Source of the DNA: Phyllobacteriaceae bacterium
GTDB lineage: Bacteria; Pseudomonadota; Alphaproteobacteria; Rhizobiales; Devosiaceae
Direction: 5' to 3'
Length of the DNA: 13,177 nucleotides
Assembly (NCBI GenBank): GCA_012799265.1
Contig: JAAZLP010000163.1
Coordinates: 1-13,177 of the forward strand
The notes beneath the pieces are model-generated. The model did not search any database, had not been told where the DNA came from, and saw only the letters and a program-made list of their open reading frames with translations. Positions 6,337 through 13,078 of this stretch are shown one piece after another. A program made the translations under genes and the position numbers. How positions within the stretch are numbered: the stretch's first letter is position 1; each line of letters begins with the position of its first letter.

Positions 6337-8031
6337 TTAGTGAGCGTCTTTGCTGTCGATCTTCGGCAGCGTCGTGAACTGGTGGAACGGCGGAGGCGAG
6401 CTCAGGGTCCATTCCAGCGTGGTGGCGCCATCGCCCCACGGATTGTCACCAGCCAGGCGCTTCTTACGAACGGCTTCCCAGGTTGCGTAGAAGAAGATCA
6501 CGAGCGCAACGAAGGTGATGTAGTAGCCGATCGAGGAGACACGGTTCCACAGAGCGAAGGCGTCCGGATAGTCGACATAGCGACGCGGCATGCCAGCAAG
6601 GCCAAGGAAGTGCTGCGGGAAGAAGATCAGGTTCACACCGACGAACATGACCCAGAAGTGCAGCTTACCGAGGAACTCCGAGTACATGTAGCCGAACATC
6701 TTCGGGAACCAGTAGTACCAGCCAGCGAAGATCGAGAACACGGCACCCAGCGACAGCACGTAGTGGAAGTGAGCAACCACATAGTAGGTGTCGTGCAGAG
6801 CACGGTCGGCACCAGCATTGGCGAGCACCACACCGGTCACACCACCAACGGTGAACAGGAAGATGAAGCCAATTGCCCAGAGCATCGGGGTACGGAAGGT
6901 GATCGAGCCACCCCACATCGTCGCGATCCACGAGAAGATCTTAACGCCGGTGGGCACTGCGATAACCATGGTTGCGGCCACGAAGTAGCGCTGAACGTCG
7001 AGGCTCAGGCCGGTGGTGTACATGTGGTGAGCCCACACGACGAAGCCGACGAAACCGATGGCGACCATAGCGTAGGCCATTGCCATGTAACCAAAGACGG
7101 GCTTGCGGGAGAAGGTTGCCACGATGTGGCTGATGATGCCGAAGCCCGGCAGGATCATGATGTACACTTCGGGGTGACCGAAGAACCAGAACAGGTGCTG
7201 GTAGAGGATCGGGTCGCCACCGCCTTCAGGATTGAAGAAGGTCGTGCCGAAGTTGCGGTCGGTCAGCATCATGGTGATGGCGCCAGCCAGAACCGGCAGA
7301 GCCAGCAGCAGCAGGAACGCAGTCACGAGAACGGACCAGGCAAAGAGCGGCATCTTGTGCAGCGTCATGCCAGGAGCGCGCATGTTCAGGATCGTGGTGA
7401 TCAGGTTGATCGCACCAAGGATCGAGGACACACCAGCAACGTGGAGCGAGAAGATCACGAAGTCGGTCGACGGACCCGGGTGACCCGAGGTTGCCAGCGG
7501 CGGGTAAGCGGTCCAGCCGCCACCGAAGCCGAGCATGCCCGAGGGACCTTCAAAGAACATCGACAGCACGGTCAGCAGCAGCGCCGGCGGCAGGAGCCAG
7601 AAGGCGATGTTGTTGATACGCGGGAAGGCGGTATCCGGAGCACCGATCATGAGGGGCGCGAAGTAGTTCGCGAAACCACCCATGGTGGCGGGCATGACGG
7701 TGAAGAACACCATGATCAGGGCGTGTGCGGAAACGAACACGTTGAACATGTGCTTACCGGCGTCGATCGCCGAGTCACCTTCCAGGCCATAGGCCATGGC
7801 AGCCAGACCGTGGAAAATCTGGATACCGGGTTCCTGCAGCTCGAGACGCATGGCGCCGGAAAGCAGGCCGCCGATCACACCAGCGATGATCGAGAACACC
7901 AGGTACATGATCCCGATGTCTTTGTGGTTGGTCGAATAGACCCAACGGCGCCAGCCGGTGGGCGTGTGATGATCATGCGACGCATGATCATGCCCGGTCG
8001 CCTGGGCCTCGAGGTGAGCGGTATTTGCCAT
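6337..8031 (-). CDS. ctaD: Cytochrome c oxidase subunit I (aa3-type)
   Basis: Catalytic subunit of the aa3 heme-copper oxidase: it reduces O2 to water and pumps protons. The 564 residues span the usual 12 helices. Heme a ligands are H103 (SAHALIM) and H423; the heme a3 ligand is H421 (VAHFHYVLSLG). CuB ligands are H286 with cross-linked Y290 (GHPEVY) and H335-H336 (WAHHMY). D-channel residues D133 and E288 and K-channel K364 mark it as A-family. The N-terminus carries a histidine-rich stretch (GHDHASHDHH, 13-22) before the conserved TNHKDIG. ATG at 8031 has AGGGAA upstream. It is 20 bases after ctaC in the same operon. Confidence 0.98.
   Translation of the reverse strand: MANTAHLEAQATGHDHASHDHHTPTGWRRWVYSTNHKDIGIMYLVFSIIAGVIGGLLSGAMRLELQEPGIQIFHGLAAMAYGLEGDSAIDAGKHMFNVFVSAHALIMVFFTVMPATMGGFANYFAPLMIGAPDTAFPRINNIAFWLLPPALLLTVLSMFFEGPSGMLGFGGGWTAYPPLATSGHPGPSTDFVIFSLHVAGVSSILGAINLITTILNMRAPGMTLHKMPLFAWSVLVTAFLLLLALPVLAGAITMMLTDRNFGTTFFNPEGGGDPILYQHLFWFFGHPEVYIMILPGFGIISHIVATFSRKPVFGYMAMAYAMVAIGFVGFVVWAHHMYTTGLSLDVQRYFVAATMVIAVPTGVKIFSWIATMWGGSITFRTPMLWAIGFIFLFTVGGVTGVVLANAGADRALHDTYYVVAHFHYVLSLGAVFSIFAGWYYWFPKMFGYMYSEFLGKLHFWVMFVGVNLIFFPQHFLGLAGMPRRYVDYPDAFALWNRVSSIGYYITFVALVIFFYATWEAVRKKRLAGDNPWGDGATTLEWTLSSPPPFHQFTTLPKIDSKDAH
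7969..7991. repeat. Near-perfect 23-bp inverted repeat inside the start of ctaD
   Basis: Arms ATGATCATGCG and CGCATGATCAT are perfect 11-bp reverse complements around one base. They encode the histidine-rich N-terminus of CtaD, starting 13 codons after the ATG. The structure follows partly from repeated His/Asp codons, but the symmetry is exact. It could fold in the mRNA near the ribosome or be a binding site. Confidence 0.5.
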
Positions 8032-8051
8032 TATAATTCCCTGACCCTTTT

Positions 8052-8969
8052 TTAGAGCGCCGGCAGGACTGCAGCAGCAGTCGCGTAGTCACGGCTTTCT
8101 TTATAGGCCGCGATGAAAGCTTTGTATTCTTCGGCGGTCACGACGCGCACACCGATAGGCATGTAAGCGTGATCCTTGCCGCACAGTTCCGAGCACTGGC
8201 CATAATAGATGCCGGTCTCGCGAGCGTTGAACCAGGTTTCGTTGAGGCGACCCGGCACGGCGTCAATCTTGATGCCGAAGGACGGGACGGCGAAAGCGTG
8301 GATCACGCCCGACGGGCTTGCCGTGATCTGCATACGGACGGTCTCGTTGACCGGAACAACGAGCTCGTTGTTCACAGCGAGCAGACGCGGCTGACCCGGC
8401 TTCAGTTCAGCGATTTCAGCATCGGTGAGCATGTTGGAGTCGAAGGTAACGCCTTCATCAACATACTCATAGTTCCAGTACCACTGCTCGCCCGAGGCCT
8501 TGACGGTCACGGTCGGAGCCGGAACATCGACTTCACCCATGGAGAAGACGTTAGCGCCCAGATACTTGCGCTCGCCGTCCGGCATGGTCAGCTGGTCGGA
8601 GAGAACGCCGAAGGACGGAATAGCGATCACGACGAGCAGGAGGATCGGGACGACGGTCCAGATCACTTCGATCGTAGTGTTGTGCGTGAAGCGAGCCGGG
8701 ACGGGGTTCGCCTTGGCATTGAACTTAACAATGACAATGACCAGCAGAGCCAGCACCAGGATCACAATTGCCGTGATCGTCCACATCAAGACACCATCAT
8801 GGAACGCAATGATGGAATCCTGAATCGGCGTCACCGACGGCTGCAAGGTAAACTGGCCAGGCTCGGGATGCCCCTTGCCGCCCTCCTGGGCTGCGGCCAT
8901 CGTGGGCGACAGCGCCAGTGCGGCCATCGCGGCGGCACCCATTTTCTTCAAGAACTGCCCGGTCACCAT
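8052..8969 (-). CDS. ctaC: Cytochrome c oxidase subunit II
   Basis: Membrane-anchored periplasmic subunit that accepts electrons from cytochrome c at the binuclear CuA centre. It has 305 residues. A signal peptide ends near TMAAA (residues 23-27), with no lipobox. Two transmembrane helices lie at about 60-82 and 103-123, then the cupredoxin domain with the aromatic element EQWYWNYEY (161-169). CuA ligands are H224, C259, E261, C263, H267 and M270, in GQCSELCGKDHAYM. No C-terminal cytochrome c domain is present. ATG at 8969 is preferred over an ATG 21 codons upstream because a GGGGG run lies just before it and it begins a clean signal peptide. First gene of the oxidase operon. Confidence 0.96.
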   Translation of the reverse strand: MVTGQFLKKMGAAAMAALALSPTMAAAQEGGKGHPEPGQFTLQPSVTPIQDSIIAFHDGVLMWTITAIVILVLALLVIVIVKFNAKANPVPARFTHNTTIEVIWTVVPILLLVVIAIPSFGVLSDQLTMPDGERKYLGANVFSMGEVDVPAPTVTVKASGEQWYWNYEYVDEGVTFDSNMLTDAEIAELKPGQPRLLAVNNELVVPVNETVRMQITASPSGVIHAFAVPSFGIKIDAVPGRLNETWFNARETGIYYGQCSELCGKDHAYMPIGVRVVTAEEYKAFIAAYKESRDYATAAAVLPAL

Positions 8970-9086
8970 ATACCCCCTATCGACATGTTCTGGCGGGTTA
9001 CACCGAAAATGAGAGGGGTTTGAATGCGGCATAGCTAACGCCGCCCCGACTCAACTTCGGAGCGTAAAAACTCGAAGGGCACCTAA

Positions 9087-9092
9087 ATCATA
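9087..9092 (-). promoter_or_regulatory. Candidate -10 box for the ctaC operon
   Basis: The minus strand reads TATGAT, one mismatch from the sigma-70 -10 consensus, about 118 bases upstream of the ctaC start. No convincing -35 hexamer was found at 16-18 bases spacing, so this is a weak candidate. Confidence 0.25.
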
Positions 9093-9150
9093 TCGCAATC
9101 AGGGAGTCTATCGCCCAGCCGCGGCCATCCGCTGCGGCAAATTGCGTCCA

Positions 9151-9162
9151 TTTGACGTCAAA
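9151..9162. promoter_or_regulatory. Operator-like perfect palindrome TTTGACGTCAAA
   Basis: Exact 12-bp dyad symmetry in the divergent ctaC/ialB intergenic region, about 60 bases from each candidate promoter element. The form (TTGAC with GTCAA and no spacer) differs from the FNR/FnrL box TTGAT-N4-ATCAA. It could bind a dimeric regulator acting on the oxidase operon, on ialB, or on both. The regulator is unknown. Confidence 0.4.
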
Positions 9163-9218
9163 CTGCCTCATCGACGCCTCACTTTCCCCCGAGAAAGGGC
9201 CGGAAACCAGCGGTTTGG

Positions 9219-9247
9219 TTGACAGTGAGGGTCCGTAGCGGAAATTC
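9219..9247 (+). promoter_or_regulatory. Candidate ialB promoter
   Basis: TTGACA at 9219-9224 is a perfect -35 hexamer. At 17 bases spacing the -10 would be AAATTC (9242-9247), a poor match. The ialB GTG start follows 46 bases later. Confidence 0.3.
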
Positions 9248-9293
9248 TCCGGACCAAGGCCGGAAAGGCCGATTCGGCAGGAGAAGTGATAGA

Positions 9294-9797
9294 GTGATCG
9301 TGTGGACACGTCGACTGAGCGCCCTTTGCGCGGTGATCCTGGGACTTTCCCACGCCCCCGCCATGGCTCAGGGCACCATCAAGGCCGAATATGGCGACTG
9401 GCAGATGAGCTGCGACACGCCTCCGGGTGCGAGCTCGGAACAATGCGCCATCATCCAGAACGTGTTGGCCGAAGATCAGCCCAATGTGGGCCTCTCTGTT
9501 ATCGTGCTGCGCACCGCCGACCGCGAGGCGCGGTTGCTGCGCGTGCTGGCGCCACTGGGCGTACTGCTGCCCAACGGTCTCGGTCTCAATGTTGATGGTC
9601 AGGATATGGGGCGCGTGGCCTTTGTCCGCTGCCTGCCCAATGGCTGCATCGCCGAGGTAGAACTCGATGACGCGATCATCGAGATTCTCTCCAACGGCAC
9701 CACAGCGCTCTTCGTGGTCTTCAAGACTCCCGAGGAAGGCGTGGGCATTCCCGTTTCGCTCGAAGGATTTTCGGAAGGCTTCGCAGCCCTCCCCTAA
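9294..9797 (+). CDS. Invasion associated locus B (IalB) family protein
   Basis: Predicted secreted periplasmic protein of the IalB family, named after a Bartonella invasion locus but widespread in non-pathogenic alphaproteobacteria; its general function is unclear. With GTG at 9294 the product has 167 residues. A signal peptide (VWTRRLSALCAVILGLSHAPAMAQ) probably ends after AMA. The IalB domain begins AEYGDWQMSCDTPPG. Two likely disulfide pairs are formed by the C near the start (MSCD), EQCAI, and VRCLPNGCIAEV. The start was chosen because AGGAGAA lies about nine bases before GTG and the signal peptide begins there; a GTG six bases later is also possible. The frame extends 25 codons further upstream without a ribosome binding site. 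It is 18 bases before the pilZ gene. Confidence 0.88.
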   Translation: MIVWTRRLSALCAVILGLSHAPAMAQGTIKAEYGDWQMSCDTPPGASSEQCAIIQNVLAEDQPNVGLSVIVLRTADREARLLRVLAPLGVLLPNGLGLNVDGQDMGRVAFVRCLPNGCIAEVELDDAIIEILSNGTTALFVVFKTPEEGVGIPVSLEGFSEGFAALP

Positions 9798-9815
9798 CAT
9801 AAGGAGGAAAGTCAG

Positions 9816-10061
9816 ATGACTGACGAGAAACGCCTGGCCCAGCGGATGCGAACGCTCAAGGGTGGCAAGATCGTCATCAATAATGGCTTTTCGACCTATG
9901 ATTGCACCGTGCGCAATCTATCCGAGATCGGGGCCAAGCTGACTGTCGCGAGCCTTTTGGGCATTCCCGAGAGCTTTCAGCTGGCCATGGATGATGGCAG
10001 GCGCTTCAATTGCGAGACCATCTGGCGCAAGGACAGCCAGATCCGCGTCAAATTCGTCTGA
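9816..10061 (+). CDS. Single-domain PilZ protein, predicted c-di-GMP binder
   Basis: An 81-residue protein made of one PilZ domain. The c-di-GMP motifs are both seen: RxxxR at R6-R10 (RLAQR) and NxSxxG at N34-G39 (NLSEIG), about 24 residues apart as usual. The ending (CETIWRKDSQIRVKFV) matches the last strands of the domain. No other domain or membrane segment is present, so it probably acts as a small cytoplasmic receptor with an unknown partner. ATG has AGGAGG eight bases upstream. It follows ialB by 18 bases and is probably co-transcribed with it. A terminator follows. Confidence 0.9.
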   Translation: MTDEKRLAQRMRTLKGGKIVINNGFSTYDCTVRNLSEIGAKLTVASLLGIPESFQLAMDDGRRFNCETIWRKDSQIRVKFV

Positions 10062-10070
10062 CCAAGCCCT

Positions 10071-10115
10071 AAAAAACAAAAGACCAGCCGCACCACCGGC
10101 TGGTCTTTTTGTTTT
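10071..10115. terminator. Bidirectional intrinsic terminator
   Basis: GACCAGCCG (10082-10090) and CGGCTGGTC (10097-10105) form a 9-bp stem extended by four A-T pairs, with loop CACCAC. The right flank is T-rich (TTTTTGTTTT) and the left flank is A-rich (AAAAAACAAAA). It therefore works in both directions for the convergent pilZ and DUF6101-like genes. Confidence 0.9.
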
Positions 10116-10135
10116 GGCTTTGGAGGAAGCCGCGA

Positions 10136-10651
10136 TCAGTTGGCGTCAAGCTGGCCGGTCTTGCGGCGATTTAGGAAACGCGGGCGGCGGGCAGCATCTG
10201 CGGCGAGCTTGCGACGCGGGGCAACCTGGCCGACCAGGACACCATCGACCTGCTGGCCGTAGGGCATGTAGGAGCCATCGCCGGCGCGGATGAAGAGCGG
10301 CAGGCGAAGCTTCTTGCCCCAGTTCTGCCATTCGGCCACGACGTTGTGGTTACCCTCTTCTTCGAACACCCGGTAGTTCAGCTCCTCGTCGGAATGGACG
10401 AGTTCGATCGAGCTCACCAGCATGCCGTCTTCAGAAATCTCGGTCGCAACGGCGACGCCTATAAATTCGGTAACGGGGACCTTGATCTTGATGGCGACGC
10501 CGCTCTGTTCGAGCTTCTTGCGCACCGTCACTGTCTTGACCGGATCGCGCGGGCCATTGTCGTTTGCAGCCATAAAGCGACGCTCGGCTATAGCCGGGCG
10601 GCCAAAGGCCAGAACAACGCTTGTTCCCTCCATTGCAACGCCGTGAACCAT
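10136..10651 (-). CDS. DUF6101-like protein
   Basis: A 171-residue probable cytoplasmic protein of unknown function, with no signal peptide or membrane helix. From memory it resembles alphaproteobacterial DUF6101 proteins: a segment VTEFIGVAVAT, then SIELVHSDEEL, then VVAEWQNWGKKLRLPLFI..DGSYMPYG, and a basic tail (RRPRFLNRRKTG). The family assignment is my recall, not a search. The start is ATG at 10651 with AGGAAGG about eight bases upstream; a second in-frame ATG (MAANDNG) 26 codons in could be used instead. The gene stands alone on this strand, converging with pilZ through a shared terminator. Confidence 0.7.
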   Translation of the reverse strand: MVHGVAMEGTSVVLAFGRPAIAERRFMAANDNGPRDPVKTVTVRKKLEQSGVAIKIKVPVTEFIGVAVATEISEDGMLVSSIELVHSDEELNYRVFEEEGNHNVVAEWQNWGKKLRLPLFIRAGDGSYMPYGQQVDGVLVGQVAPRRKLAADAARRPRFLNRRKTGQLDAN

Positions 10652-10916
10652 TTAAAATGCCTTCCTGTAACTTCGAGAGCTGTTTTTTTGTGCTCCGTTT
10701 GTGAGGGCAATCTAGCGCACCGGCCTACCAGACGGCTTAATCGGTTCGGTTAAATTTATGTTGTTTTCTGAGAGGGTTAGCAGGACATTGCACCTAGTCA
10801 CGGCCCATTAACCGAGCCCTTTGCGACCCTGTTTACCCTGCCATATTTCGCCCTGGGGTCGCAGAGCCCTGCAAACCCTTGTCCTTGCGGGATACTCGGC
10901 ATAAAAGTCCGCCTCC
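10652..10916. other. Divergent intergenic region, DUF6101-like / cysQ
   Basis: A gap of 265 bases, more AT-rich in its left half (10670-10790). It holds an 8-bp inverted repeat, TCGGTTAA (10746-10753) and TTAACCGA (10808-10815), and several TTAA words. On the right is a possible cysQ promoter. I see no gene, and no convincing promoter for the leftward gene. Confidence 0.4.
10879..10907 (+). promoter_or_regulatory. Candidate cysQ promoter, start nearly at the ATG
   Basis: TTGTCC (10879-10884), a 17-base spacer, and TAAAAG (10902-10907). If real, transcription would start within a few bases of the cysQ ATG at 10917, giving a leaderless or almost leaderless message. This fits the lack of a Shine-Dalgarno sequence there. 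Both hexamers are imperfect. Confidence 0.3.
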
Positions 10917-11756
10917 ATGCCGGCATTTGCTCCTCTTTATTCCGATGACCTTGAACTGCTCCGCTCCACCGCGGTGGCGGCGGGCATCATCGCGAGCAGT
11001 TATTTTCGTCGCGATATTAAGTCGTGGACGAAGGACAATGCCTCTCCCGTCAGCGAAGCCGACATCATTGTCGACCGGTTCCTCGCCGCCAATCTGCTGC
11101 AGTCGCGGCCCGATTATGGCTGGCTGAGTGAAGAGACAGCGGACAATCCCAGCCGGCTCGACTGCGAGCGTGTCTTTGTCGTCGACCCGATCGACGGGAC
11201 GCGCGCTTTCCTGCGCGGCGAAGATGTGTGGACAATCTCGCTGGCTGTGGTCGAGAACGGCGTGCCGGTGGCCGGCGTTGTCTATGCCCCGGCCCGGGAC
11301 GAACTGTATGAGGCGAGCAAGGGCGATGGCGCGCGGCTCAATGGCCAGCCTCTGGTGCGGCGCCGTCGCGCCGGCACACCGCCGCTGATCCCCGCCCCCG
11401 GCGCGGTGCATCAGGAAATGCAGAATGCCGGCCTTATCTATACGCGCGGGCCAGCCTATCCCTCGCTGGCCTATCGGCTGGTGCAGGTGGCGACGGGCAA
11501 ACTGGATGCTGCCGTGTCGCGGCGCGGCTCGCAGGACTGGGACATTGCGGGCGCGGCGATCATTCTGGCCGAATGCGAGCTCGACTTTGCCGATGTCTGC
11601 ACGGGGTTTCCCCAGTTCAACAGACGCGATGTGCGCCATGGAGCGCTTGCGGCTCTGGGCGACATGAGCCTAAAACCGCTTATTCATTCGGCCTTGTTGA
11701 AAGTTTACGGCTGCCCTGACAATGTCGAGCCTGATGTGGAAACGCCTCCACTTTAA
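10917..11756 (+). CDS. cysQ: 3'(2'),5'-bisphosphate nucleotidase, CysQ/inositol monophosphatase family
   Basis: Mg-dependent phosphatase of the inositol monophosphatase superfamily. CysQ members remove the 3'-phosphate from PAP/PAPS, by-products of sulfate assimilation and sulfation. The 279 residues show the metal-site motifs in order: SEE with E72-E73 (WLSEETADN), DPIDGT at 90-95, and the third motif SQDWDIAGAA with W208-D209. The choice of nucleotidase over inositol phosphatase rests on overall resemblance and on the neighbouring DUF4170, a pairing common in Hyphomicrobiales. No ribosome binding site precedes the ATG. Fourteen bases separate it from the DUF4170 gene. Confidence 0.88.
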   Translation: MPAFAPLYSDDLELLRSTAVAAGIIASSYFRRDIKSWTKDNASPVSEADIIVDRFLAANLLQSRPDYGWLSEETADNPSRLDCERVFVVDPIDGTRAFLRGEDVWTISLAVVENGVPVAGVVYAPARDELYEASKGDGARLNGQPLVRRRRAGTPPLIPAPGAVHQEMQNAGLIYTRGPAYPSLAYRLVQVATGKLDAAVSRRGSQDWDIAGAAIILAECELDFADVCTGFPQFNRRDVRHGALAALGDMSLKPLIHSALLKVYGCPDNVEPDVETPPL

Positions 11757-11770
11757 ATCGGAGAGATCAG

Positions 11771-12016
11771 ATGGCTGAAGACAACGCAACCCAGCTCCTG
11801 CACTTGGTGATCGGCGGCGAGCTCTCAAGCCTGGACGGCGTTACTTTTGCCAATCTCGACGAAGTCGACATTGTGGGCGTTTATCCCAATTATGCCACTG
11901 CCTATACGGCCTGGAAGGGCAAGGCGCAGATGACCGTCGACAATGCGCATACGCGCTACTTTATTGTCCATCTGCATCGCCTGCTGGATCCTTCTACGGG
12001 CAAGACTGGAGCCTAG
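11771..12016 (+). CDS. DUF4170 family protein
   Basis: An 81-residue soluble protein of a small alphaproteobacterial family of unknown function. Recognisable elements are LLHLVIGGEL near the start, VDIVGVYPNYATAYTAWKGKAQ in the middle, and HTRYFIVHLHRLLDP at the end. ATG is preceded by GGAGAGATCAG. In many relatives the family sits between cysQ and the LPS Kdo transferase gene; here the next gene is instead an O-antigen-ligase-like protein that starts at the base after this stop. The context suggests a link to the cell envelope, which is inference. Confidence 0.85.
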   Translation: MAEDNATQLLHLVIGGELSSLDGVTFANLDEVDIVGVYPNYATAYTAWKGKAQMTVDNAHTRYFIVHLHRLLDPSTGKTGA

Positions 12017-13078
12017 TTGTCTACCAAAACCGTCAAGGCCGTCGCTGGCATTTCCCTCATCGCCGGCTTCGGCTTCATGGGGACCGCGCCCTTTATTGCT
12101 GACTATGTTGTTCTGGTGGGCGGCCTCATCGGCCTTGCGCTGGCATGGCGCAACCGCGGCGCGGTGAGAGAGCCTGCGGCGATCATGCTGTATGCAGCGT
12201 TGCTGCTGCTCGGCGTAACGATCCCCTTCGTCTATCGGGCGCCGATTGACCTTCTGCCGCTGGTGGCATGCCTACCCTTGTTGGCAGCGCCTGGCATCGC
12301 CACATTGCTGGAGAAAAATCGGTACTGGTTTGGCCCGCACGCCATGCCACTTCTTTGTCTCTTTGGCGTTGCCACGGCGGTAGCACTCGGCATCAGTGAG
12401 GCCTATTCCACCGATGTTGATCGCGTCGGCGCGGGCAACAATCCAATCCATTTTGGCGGCATTGCGACGATCCTGGGCTTCCTGGCCCTCAGCGGGGCGG
12501 TGTGGGGAAAATCGCAATGGCGCATTCTCTATCTCCTAGGGCCAGCATTGGCCCTGGTGGGTGTTCTCCTTTCTGGCTCGCGCGGGCCGCTACTGGGCTG
12601 GATTGCTCTGGCGGTGGTCAGCGCCCCCGTTCTCCTTTTCGGAATGCGAAACTGGAAGTTGGCGACGGCCACCCTTGTCATTGGAGCGATCGGCGTTGCC
12701 GTATTTGTTGCCGTCAGCAAGGACACAGTGGTGGTACAGCGCATCCTGGCGCTGGGGCTGACCGTCACTGAAACGGCAATGAATAGTGGGCCACTTGCCC
12801 TCGCGATCGATTTTCTTGAAGCGCAGGACCCCTACCGTACGGCCATGTATCAAGCAGGCTGGGAAGCACTGCGGTCATCGCCTCTGGTCGGCGTTGGTTA
12901 TGGGCAGATGATGCCGCTAGCCGCGAGCCTTCACCCAGAATTTGTGGACCTTTTCACCAGCCTTGAAAACCTGCACAGCGACGTTGCGGATTTTGCGGCC
13001 ATGGCGGGTTTGCTCGGAGTAAGTGCCTATCTGGTCGCCTGTGAAGAATTCGTTTTTGTCAGGCGAGGTGTGAGCTGA
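12017..13078 (+). CDS. O-antigen ligase-like membrane protein, C-terminus replaced by an IS element
   Basis: Polytopic membrane protein of the O-antigen ligase/Wzy superfamily, whose members transfer or polymerise lipid-linked glycans at the periplasmic face. The 353-residue frame has about nine or ten hydrophobic segments. Family signatures are SGSRGP (186-191, R189), the segment SSPLVGVGYG (288-296) and ENLHSD (317-322, H320) before the last visible helix. From about residue 342 the frame (CEEFVFVRRGVS) runs into insertion-sequence DNA, so part of that helix and probably one or two more are lost; family members are often 400-450 residues. TTG start at 12017 directly follows the DUF4170 stop and has GGAG five bases upstream. 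It may be non-functional. Confidence 0.82.
   Translation: MSTKTVKAVAGISLIAGFGFMGTAPFIADYVVLVGGLIGLALAWRNRGAVREPAAIMLYAALLLLGVTIPFVYRAPIDLLPLVACLPLLAAPGIATLLEKNRYWFGPHAMPLLCLFGVATAVALGISEAYSTDVDRVGAGNNPIHFGGIATILGFLALSGAVWGKSQWRILYLLGPALALVGVLLSGSRGPLLGWIALAVVSAPVLLFGMRNWKLATATLVIGAIGVAVFVAVSKDTVVVQRILALGLTVTETAMNSGPLALAIDFLEAQDPYRTAMYQAGWEALRSSPLVGVGYGQMMPLAASLHPEFVDLFTSLENLHSDVADFAAMAGLLGVSAYLVACEEFVFVRRGVS

Larger units (their letters stand above)
8970..9293. promoter_or_regulatory. Divergent control region between ctaC and ialB
   Basis: A stretch of 324 bases without a supported gene. It must hold the promoter of the leftward oxidase operon and of rightward ialB-pilZ. Seen by eye: a perfect 12-bp palindrome at 9151-9162; a leftward TATGAT at 9092-9087 without a good -35 match, which would give a 5' leader of about 110 bases before ctaC; a rightward TTGACA at 9219-9224 with a poor -10; a repeated GGCCGGAAA at 9198 and 9258; and a possible 6-bp hairpin, GGTCCG (9230) with CGGACC (9250), in the ialB leader. 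Only the palindrome is striking. Confidence 0.55.

Noticed and set aside
5342..6439. A longer ctaB product starting inside ctaD
   Set aside because: The extra 56 residues overlap ctaD, look unrelated to heme O synthases, and lack the well-placed ribosome binding site seen before TTG 6271.
6340..8055. A 571-codon open frame on the plus strand opposite ctaD
   Set aside because: It mirrors ctaD exactly, is full of charged low-complexity residues, has no recognisable domain, and arises from the codon bias of the GC-rich gene on the other strand.
8169..9023. A 284-codon plus-strand frame opposite ctaC
   Set aside because: Antisense shadow of ctaC, rich in D, R and H with no family resemblance; ctaC has all its CuA ligands.
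9198..9266. Direct repeat GGCCGGAAA, two copies 60 bases apart
   Set aside because: Nine bases of GC-rich sequence repeated twice is not convincing as an iteron or regulator site without conservation.
10737..10753. Possible CtrA box (TTAA...TTAA) upstream of the DUF6101-like gene
   Set aside because: The two TTAA words are nine bases apart; the CtrA consensus needs seven.
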